DNA of 64,000 bases, taken from assembly GCF_014651855.1 (NCBI RefSeq), contig NZ_BMXR01000009.1, positions 62,001-126,000 of the forward strand, read 5' to 3'. Under the pieces are notes generated by a model. That model was not told where the DNA came from, did no database searches, and saw only the letters and a list, made by a program, of their open reading frames with translations. The DNA is from Saccharospirillum salsuginis (GTDB taxonomy: Bacteria > Pseudomonadota > Gammaproteobacteria > Pseudomonadales > Natronospirillaceae). Shown here in pieces: positions 58,699-64,000 of this stretch. Each line of letters starts with the position of its first letter. Positions within the stretch are counted from its first letter, which is position 1. The translations under genes and the position numbers were made by a program.

Positions 58699-59832
58699 AT
58701 GTCCTCCGAAACTCTGGCGCTGGCCAAAGATCTGATCGCCCGCCATTCCGTTACTCCCGAAGATGCCGGTTGTCAGGCCCTGATGGCGGAACGCCTGGGT
58801 GCGGTCGGGTTCGACAACGAGTCCCTGCGTTTCGAGGACGTCGATAACCTCTGGTCCGTCCACGGCCAGGGCGGCCCCCTGCTGGTCTTCGCCGGCCATA
58901 CCGACGTGGTTCCGACCGGTGATGAAAAGCACTGGACCTTTCCGCCGTTCGAACCCACAGAACACGAAGGCATGCTCTTCGGTCGCGGTGCGGCCGACAT
59001 GAAAGGCAGCCTGGCCGCCATGGTCGTCGCCGCCGAGCGGTTCGCCAAGGCGCATCCCAACCATCGCGGCCGCCTGGCTTTCCTGATCACGTCGGATGAA
59101 GAGGGCGATGCCTACAACGGCACCGTGCGTGTGGTCGAAACCCTGACCGAACGGGGCGAGCAGATCGACTGGGCCGTCGTCGGCGAGCCGTCCAGCACCA
59201 ACAAAGTGGGTGATGTGATCAAGAACGGCCGGCGTGGGTCCATGCTCGGTTACCTCACCATCAAAGGTGTTCAGGGGCATGTCGCCTACCCGCATCTCGC
59301 CAAAAACCCGGTGCACCTGGTCGCTCCGGCCATTGCCGCTCTAAGCACCGAAGTCTGGGATGAGGGCAATGACTTTTTCCCCGCCACCAGTTTTCAGATT
59401 TCCAACATCAATTCGGGTACCGGCGCCACCAATGTGATTCCCGGCGAAGCCCACATCGGTTTCAGTTTCCGGTTCAGCACCGAGGTCACGGCCGAAGAAC
59501 TGCAGCGCCGCACCCGGGTTCTTCTCGACCAACACGGATTCGACTACGAGCTGCGCTTTGAAGTGAAGGGCCAGCCCTTCCTGACCGAACGCGGTGCTCT
59601 CGTTCAGGCGGCCACTCAGGCCGTCGAACAGGTCCAGGGCCATGCCACCGAGCTGTCCACCGCCGGTGGCACGTCCGATGGCCGCTTCATCGCGCCCACC
59701 GGCGCCCAGGTGGTCGAACTCGGGCCGGTCAACGCCACCATTCACAAGGTCAACGAATGCGTCGCCATCGACGATCTGGATCGTCTGACCGAGATGTATT
59801 TCGCCATCATGGAAAGCCTGCTGGTGGATTGA
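58699..59832 (+). CDS. dapE: Succinyl-diaminopimelate desuccinylase DapE
   Basis: A 377-residue M20 metallohydrolase of lysine and diaminopimelate synthesis. Zinc ligands lie in FAGHTDVVPTGD (His, Asp) and RGAADMKGSLAA (Asp). The catalytic Glu pair is in TSDEEGDA, and STAGGTSDGRFIA is the family's substrate-binding and late His/Asp region. The start is ATG 58699; the frame extends to 58417 but that part is a shadow of the membrane gene on the other strand. Confidence 0.96.
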   Translation: MSSETLALAKDLIARHSVTPEDAGCQALMAERLGAVGFDNESLRFEDVDNLWSVHGQGGPLLVFAGHTDVVPTGDEKHWTFPPFEPTEHEGMLFGRGAADMKGSLAAMVVAAERFAKAHPNHRGRLAFLITSDEEGDAYNGTVRVVETLTERGEQIDWAVVGEPSSTNKVGDVIKNGRRGSMLGYLTIKGVQGHVAYPHLAKNPVHLVAPAIAALSTEVWDEGNDFFPATSFQISNINSGTGATNVIPGEAHIGFSFRFSTEVTAEELQRRTRVLLDQHGFDYELRFEVKGQPFLTERGALVQAATQAVEQVQGHATELSTAGGTSDGRFIAPTGAQVVELGPVNATIHKVNECVAIDDLDRLTEMYFAIMESLLVD

Positions 59833-59842
59833 GAGTGAAAGT

Positions 59843-59958
59843 GTAGGGCAGAAGAGCCGACAGGCGTTATCTGCCATCGGAATGCTATGCATGCGATGGT
59901 CTGCCCAAGGCCACCGTATACAACGGCGGATAACGCCCTTCGGGCTCTTCCGCCCTAC
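59843..59958. repeat. GTAGGGCAG-type inverted repeat
   Basis: GTAGGGCAGAAGAGCCGACA and, on the right, GGGCTCTTCCGCCCTAC are inverted arms with GGCGTTATCTGCC and GGCGGATAACGCC further in. It lies between convergent dapE and the DUF2721 gene, a place suited to a terminator-like hairpin. A half copy lies at 46079-46113. Confidence 0.8.
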
Positions 59959-59970
59959 AGGTTTGTCGGG

Positions 59971-60369
59971 TCACAGTTTTCTTGGTGGCAGTTCCAGCCC
60001 TTTCAACTGCAGGTTCAGCGCCTGGCCACTGATCTGCACCTCATAGAGGCTGAAGCCCAGGGACGCCACAAGGAACACCAGGGACGCCGCGAAGAAGCCG
60101 GTGCCCCACGCGGACCACTCCAGAAACAGAAAGAACATCGCCAGCACGCAGAGAATAAACGACAGCACCCCCAATACCTGCATCCGCCGAATCGCTTCGA
60201 TCCGTACCCGCAGGTGCAGAATCTGCTCGCGCAGATCGCGATCGGGATCCTCCTTGTTCTGTTTGTATAAGGACCGGATCAGTTGAGCAATGACCAGGAA
60301 ACGGTTCGTGTACGCCAACAACAGCAGAGAAATAGCTGGAAACAGTAAAGCGGGTGTGGTGATGTTCAT
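59971..60369 (-). CDS. DUF2721 domain membrane protein
   Basis: A 132-residue inner-membrane protein with three hydrophobic segments (PALLFPAISLLLLAYTNRFL, VLGVLSFILCVLAMFFLFL, FFAASLVFLVASLGFSLYEVQIS). The first helix NRFLVIAQLIR and central LREQILHLRVRIEAIRRMQ match DUF2721 family proteins of unknown function. It is divergent from the TerB-like gene (49 bp). Confidence 0.85.
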   Translation of the reverse strand: MNITTPALLFPAISLLLLAYTNRFLVIAQLIRSLYKQNKEDPDRDLREQILHLRVRIEAIRRMQVLGVLSFILCVLAMFFLFLEWSAWGTGFFAASLVFLVASLGFSLYEVQISGQALNLQLKGLELPPRKL

Positions 60370-60417
60370 CGACTTGGTACACTCCAGAGATTTGGTAGGT
60401 TCAGGGGAGACACGCCC

Positions 60418-60858
60418 ATGTTAGCGAAAATCAAGGCCTGGTTTGAAACACCGGATGATACCGCACCCGGTTTGACCAGTGGCGAAGCGGCCACCGCCCT
60501 GATGGTGGAAATCATGATGGCCGACCACGATCTGGACGACCGTGAAGAAGCCCTGATCATTGAGCGGCTCAAGCACCGGGCCGAATCCGGAGAGGGGGAG
60601 GATAGCATTCGAGCCCTCGTCGAGGCCGCCAAAAAGCGCCAGCGTGAAACCCACGACATGTTTCAGTTCACCAAGGTCATCAACGACGACTACAGTGTCG
60701 AGCAAAAAGTGGAACTGATCACCGACCTGTGGCGTACCGCCCTGGCCGATGGTGAAGTGGACAAACATGAAGAACACCTGATTCGCCGTATCAACGATTT
60801 GCTCCATCTGCATCACAGCCACTTTATCCAGGCGAAACTGACCGCTCACCAGGAGTAG
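60418..60858 (+). CDS. TerB family protein
   Basis: A 146-residue, acidic, all-helical protein of the TerB/DjlA N-terminal fold. Acidic metal-site-like repeats DLDDREEALI and DGEVDKHEEHLI fall in the two symmetrical halves. TerB domains bind metal ions and are linked to tellurite and stress responses; here no other ter genes are adjacent, so the role is open. ATG 60418 has GGGGAGA upstream. It is followed by the OMP-like gene in 5 bp. Confidence 0.88.
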   Translation: MLAKIKAWFETPDDTAPGLTSGEAATALMVEIMMADHDLDDREEALIIERLKHRAESGEGEDSIRALVEAAKKRQRETHDMFQFTKVINDDYSVEQKVELITDLWRTALADGEVDKHEEHLIRRINDLLHLHHSHFIQAKLTAHQE

Positions 60859-60862
60859 AGAC

Positions 60863-61327
60863 ATGCGCGCCCTGGCCTTGTTGCTGCTGACTCTCAACAC
60901 CGCCTGGGCCGGATCGGTCGGACCCTGGATCGGAGTCAATACCGTGCACCTGAACCCCCAGGAGCCGGTCAACGAGCATAATCAGCTCATCGGTGCGCAA
61001 TACAATCGCTGGTTTTTCGCCTATTTCCAGAATTCCTTCCATGAGCCCTCCTGGGCGCTGGGCTATGCGCTCTGGCAAAGGGAACGGCCGTTTCTGGCGG
61101 ACCACGACGACTGGCGCTATGCGCTGAGGCTGAGTCCCGGTGTGGCCTACGGGTATGGCAGTCGTCTGTCGTTGAGCGTCGGTCCGTTTACCCCGGGTCT
61201 GATCCCGTCCGCGGGTGTGACTTGGCAGTTTCGAGACAATTGGCAATTGGGTTCCGACCTGCTTTATATCTGGACCGACGCCGGCGGAGTTTTGTTGCAC
61301 GGGGTCCGATTGAGCTGGCAGTGGTGA
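60863..61327 (+). CDS. Putative small outer-membrane beta-barrel protein
   Basis: A 154-residue exported protein with a signal peptide (residues 1-16, LALLLLTLNTAWAGS). The mature part alternates hydrophobic and polar residues and is rich in Trp/Tyr/Gly (YNRWFFAYFQNSFHEPSW, GVAYGYGSRLSLSVGPF, ending in aromatic VRLSWQW), the pattern of an eight-stranded barrel. I do not know the function; NxxHxx...YNRWFFAYFQNSF resembles barrels with PagP-like size. It is coupled to the TerB gene. Confidence 0.65.
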   Translation: MRALALLLLTLNTAWAGSVGPWIGVNTVHLNPQEPVNEHNQLIGAQYNRWFFAYFQNSFHEPSWALGYALWQRERPFLADHDDWRYALRLSPGVAYGYGSRLSLSVGPFTPGLIPSAGVTWQFRDNWQLGSDLLYIWTDAGGVLLHGVRLSWQW

Positions 61328-61583
61328 CGGGATTTTGGCGATTTCGCTTCAGTGAATCCACATAGCGCCGATATATGAGCTCAATAGCACGCCACGCGTT
61401 GCAACTGATTGAAAGACATACAATACTGACGGTTTGAGAGGTGGTCGACAGTGTTTGTCTGGCCTGTGTCTCAAATTGGTTATATTTTTCCCTGGGTCAA
61501 ACGGACCGGGTCGGGACACAGAGGCTGACCGCAGCCTGTTCAAGACCATGCATTCATACAAGTCCGTGGGTTGGAGTACTTTT

Positions 61584-62831
61584 GTGAATCGAAGACAGTT
61601 CCTGTACCAAGCGCTGTCCGTTTCGGCGGTCGCGATCGGCGCGGGTTATGCCACGCTCGACATGGCGCGTCGATCCGGACCCGAGTGGACACGGATTCAG
61701 GCGGATCAGGCACGTAAAGCCGCGGAAAAAGCCCTCAAGAATGCTCCTCCCATGGATGAAGCCATGGTTCGACACCGCGTCCCCGCTTCGGAAGTGGCGA
61801 CAGGTCCGTCGACGAAAACATATGCCCGTCCGGCCGAATCGATGCAGGTTGCCGGCCCGGCTACCGATACTCCCGATCAGCCGATCGGCATCCAGCCGGA
61901 ACCGAAGGTGACACAGCCGGATCCGGTCAAAGTGGCGCGCACCAAGCCCCAAGCGACCTCTGAAACGACCCCGCTGGCCGACAATGCGGGTCAACCCCGG
62001 TCCGAAGCGGAAGACACCGCGGCCAAGATCGTCGCCCGCTCGGAGCCCCAGGTGCTGGATGAAAGCGCCGTGACCGTGGATGCCCCCGAGTACGTCGCGG
62101 AGGCGGAGGATCACAAGGAAAAAGTCCGCCAGAAAGTTCAGCACTTCGAATACGATTTTTCCGATGACGTGTTCATCACCGGCGATGAATACCAGACCCT
62201 GGTGTCCATTCTGGAGCGTTTGAATCGGGTTCAGGCCTATGTCGGTCACGGCAACTTCAACGTATTGTCGTTCGACAGCATGTTGCGTTATGCCCGTTAT
62301 CAATCCCGGATCGGCGATTTTCCCCAAGCCGAACTCGACTACATGGAAAAGCTGTTTTACGACGACGTGTCCCGGCTCGGCTTCTTCGGCGACCGTGTGG
62401 TGAAGCAATTGACGCATGTGGTCAAGGATGCAGACATCGAGAAAATCCCGGGGACCGGCCATTATCTGTTCAAGGGGCATTCCCAGGCTTTCTACGATAC
62501 GGTCCGCAACAAGGTCGGCGATTCGCTGGTGCTGACCAGCGGCATCCGTGGGATCGTGAAGCAATACCATTTGTTCATGGCCAAGGTGGTTCAGGCCGAA
62601 GGCAATCTGTCGCGGGCGTCCCGGTCGCTTGCGCCGCCGGGGCACTCCTACCACGCCATCGGGGATTTCGACGTCGGCCGGGTCGGTGGAGGGCTCAGCA
62701 ATTTCACCTCGGAATTCGCCGAGACCGACGTATTCAAGCGCCTTCAGGATCTGGGGTTCGTGCAGATTCGCTACACCACGGATAACGATTTCGGGGTGCG
62801 GTACGAGCCCTGGCATATTCGGGTGGTTTAG
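61584..62831 (+). CDS. Tat-exported M15-type D-alanyl-D-alanine peptidase
   Basis: A 415-residue protein starting GTG 61584 with GGAG seven bases upstream. The N-terminus VNRRQFLYQALSVSAVAIGA has a twin-arginine motif and hydrophobic core. Residues about 30-195 are a Pro/Thr/Ala-rich, disordered linker. The C-terminal 200 residues hold the M15/VanY-type zinc site: GHSYHAIGDFDVG and EPWHIRV, near the family's SxHxxGxxxD and ExWH. The spacing between His and Asp is one residue shorter than usual. It would trim murein stem peptides in the periplasm. It is unusual for a murein peptidase to use Tat. Confidence 0.82.
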   Translation: MNRRQFLYQALSVSAVAIGAGYATLDMARRSGPEWTRIQADQARKAAEKALKNAPPMDEAMVRHRVPASEVATGPSTKTYARPAESMQVAGPATDTPDQPIGIQPEPKVTQPDPVKVARTKPQATSETTPLADNAGQPRSEAEDTAAKIVARSEPQVLDESAVTVDAPEYVAEAEDHKEKVRQKVQHFEYDFSDDVFITGDEYQTLVSILERLNRVQAYVGHGNFNVLSFDSMLRYARYQSRIGDFPQAELDYMEKLFYDDVSRLGFFGDRVVKQLTHVVKDADIEKIPGTGHYLFKGHSQAFYDTVRNKVGDSLVLTSGIRGIVKQYHLFMAKVVQAEGNLSRASRSLAPPGHSYHAIGDFDVGRVGGGLSNFTSEFAETDVFKRLQDLGFVQIRYTTDNDFGVRYEPWHIRVV

Positions 62832-62863
62832 GCCAAGCCTGGCTGCTATCGATGGCTTAACCC

Positions 62864-62991
62864 GCACTGGCTGCCGGGTATTCCTGTTCGGGGTCGCGCG
62901 GGGTGCCGCCCACTCAACCCATCCATGGGGGCTTGACGGCCGCCGTCCTGGCGGCCCACATCCCCGAACAGGAAAACCCGGCAGCCAGTGC
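62864..62991 (+). repeat. Dispersed variable-arm palindrome, copy M (subtype II core)
   Basis: Thirty-base arms (62864-62893 and 62962-62991) match at 29 positions. The core is GTCGCGCGGGGTGCCGCCC, ACTCAACCCATCCATGGGG, apical GGCCGCCGTCCTGGCGGCC, forward orientation; the same enlarged core as copy E. The left edge GGCTTAACCCGC and right GCTAGCC are the family marks. It sits between the convergent M15 gene and the DAHP synthase gene. Confidence 0.93.
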
Positions 62992-63037
62992 TAGCCTTTG
63001 ATTGCTTCCCCGTATCGAATACATTCCATAAAAACAC

Positions 63038-63070
63038 AAACCCCTAAAGAGCTTTGCTATTTAGGGGTTT
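63038..63070. terminator. Rho-independent bidirectional terminator
   Basis: AAACCCCTAAA and TTTAGGGGTTT form an 11-bp stem around GAGCTTTGCTA, with T-runs following on both strands. It lies 17 bp beyond the DAHP synthase stop. Confidence 0.88.
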
Positions 63071-63086
63071 TTTATTGGATCGGGTG

Positions 63087-64000
63087 TTAGCCTTTGCGTG
63101 CTTTCTTGACCGCATCCGCGATCAGGAAAGACAGTTCCAAAGCCTGGTCCGCGTTCAGACGTGGGTCGCAGTGGCTGTGGTAGCGTTCGGCCAGGTCGTG
63201 TTCGGTGATCTGGAAGGCGCCGCCGATGCATTCGGTGACGTTGCGACCGGTCATTTCGAAATGCACACCGCCGGCATGGGTGCCTTCGGCGCTGTGGATC
63301 CGGAAGAAGTCTTGTACTTCGGAGAGTACGGAATCCACCGCCCGGGTCTTGTAGCCATTGCCGGTCTTGATGGTGTTGCCGTGCATGGGGTCGGAACTCC
63401 AGACCACGGTCCGGCCTTCGTCCCGTACCCGGCGCAGCAGGGCGGGGAAGTGGTCGGCGATTTTGTCGGCGCCCATGCGTACGATCAGGTTCAGGCGGCC
63501 GGCTTCGTTGTTCGGGTTCAGGATGTCGATCAGTTTGATCAATTCGTCCGGGTCCGTTGTCGGGCCGACTTTCAAACCGATGGGGTTGTGAATGCCGCGA
63601 CAGAATTCCACATGCGCGCTGTCGAGCTGGCGGGTGCGATCGCCGATCCACACCAGGTGCGCGGAGCAGTCGTACCAGTCGCCGGTGATGCTGTCCTGGC
63701 GGGTCAGGGCTTGCTCGTACGGCAGCAACAGGGCTTCGTGCGAGGTGAAGAACTGGGTTTCGCGGATCTGCGGTGTGTTGTCCGGCGAGATACCGCAGGC
63801 GCTCATGAAGGCCAGTGTCTCGTCGATCAGGTCCGCCAGGTGCTGGTAGCGCTCGCCCTGGGGACTCTTTTCAATGAAGCCCAGGTTCCACTGATGAACT
63901 TTGTGCAGGTCCGCCAGGCCGCCCTGGGCGAAGGCGCGCAACAGGTTCAACGTGGACGAGGACTGGTGGTAGGCCTTGAGCATGCGCTCGGGATCCGGCA
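63087..64000 (-). CDS. Class II DAHP synthase (5' end outside window)
   Basis: The C-terminal 304 residues of a plant/Actinobacteria-type 3-deoxy-D-arabino-heptulosonate 7-phosphate synthase. It opens the shikimate pathway from PEP and erythrose 4-phosphate. Seen: KAYHQSSSTLNLLRAFAQGG, CSAHLVWIGDRTRQLD, VEFCRGIHNPIGLKVGPT, the WSSDPMHGNTIK metal/PEP block and GGVHFEMTGRNVTECIGG. Reading continues past 64000 with PDPER before the internal Met at 63983, so the gene is cut by the window edge and begins outside. The type (about 450 residues) would leave about 140 residues unseen. Confidence 0.96.
   Translation of the reverse strand, partial: PDPERMLKAYHQSSSTLNLLRAFAQGGLADLHKVHQWNLGFIEKSPQGERYQHLADLIDETLAFMSACGISPDNTPQIRETQFFTSHEALLLPYEQALTRQDSITGDWYDCSAHLVWIGDRTRQLDSAHVEFCRGIHNPIGLKVGPTTDPDELIKLIDILNPNNEAGRLNLIVRMGADKIADHFPALLRRVRDEGRTVVWSSDPMHGNTIKTGNGYKTRAVDSVLSEVQDFFRIHSAEGTHAGGVHFEMTGRNVTECIGGAFQITEHDLAERYHSHCDPRLNADQALELSFLIADAVKKARKG

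Noticed and set aside
7107..62991. The palindromes as a CRISPR array
   Set aside because: Copies are kilobases apart, in both orientations, with no regular spacers and no cas genes.
7107..62991. The palindromes as ordinary rho-independent terminators
   Set aside because: No T-runs follow the stems, a long conserved core is present, and at least five copies lie between divergent genes where no transcript needs to end.
1..64000. tRNA, rRNA, riboswitch or prophage genes
   Set aside because: I saw no cloverleaf with a TTC-A arm, no rRNA segment, no integrase or phage structural gene, and no leader that matches a riboswitch I know.

Overview
The window is about 64 kb of chromosomal, GC-rich DNA from a Gammaproteobacterium. 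The gene content (ybjN, slyX, rsmC, rsmJ, folX, plsB, tsaB, uppP, a three-subunit SMC condensin) and local linkages (pepA/holC/valS, folE-folX, znuA//znuCB, a LexA-controlled radical SAM gene) resemble Pseudomonas and marine Oceanospirillales. A Saccharospirillum/Reinekea-like host is my guess and is not proven. I see no rRNA, tRNA, CRISPR array, prophage or transposase. Most of the DNA is core metabolism in short operons, many with ATGA start/stop overlaps.

Layout. 1-9.4 kb: VanZ-like fragment, GH65 disaccharide phosphorylase with beta-phosphoglucomutase, SOS-type radical SAM gene, aminotransferase, DMT exporter with a divergent Lrp regulator, ybjN, zntB. 9.4-18 kb: mscS, copA-cueR behind a MerR-type promoter, znuCB divergent from znuA with a Zur-like palindrome between them, and a HAD phosphatase and thioesterase coupled to znuA. 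18-31 kb: solute-binding-like protein, pdxJ, flavin reductase, carbonic anhydrase, bioA, valS, holC, a DUF3179 gene and pepA. 31-39.5 kb: RDD protein, an ArsR regulator with two well-placed cysteines, dgkA-hrpB, asparaginase, folE-folX, bcp. 39.9-45.8 kb: a complete JetA/JetB/JetC (MksF/E/B) SMC operon with no JetD/MksG nuclease gene. 46-64 kb: upp, a response regulator with Glu at the phospho-acceptor site, rsmC, a histone H1-like protein, tsaB, uppP, rsmJ, plsB, slyX, a membrane-anchored cold-shock protein, dapE, TerB-like protein, a Tat-exported M15 peptidase and a class II DAHP synthase cut by the right edge.

The most striking signal lies between the genes. Thirteen intergenic palindromes of about 95-185 bp, plus one core-deleted remnant, share a conserved core and conserved outer edge motifs. 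The long stem arms between them differ completely from copy to copy, yet remain complementary within each copy. They sit at operon boundaries in divergent, tandem and convergent gaps, and two of them in opposite orientation bracket the JetABC operon. This pattern of maintained pairing with changing sequence points to a selected or self-correcting hairpin family. Three simpler palindrome families (GTAGGTTGGAT, GTAGGGTGGGC and GTAGGGCAG types) are also present.
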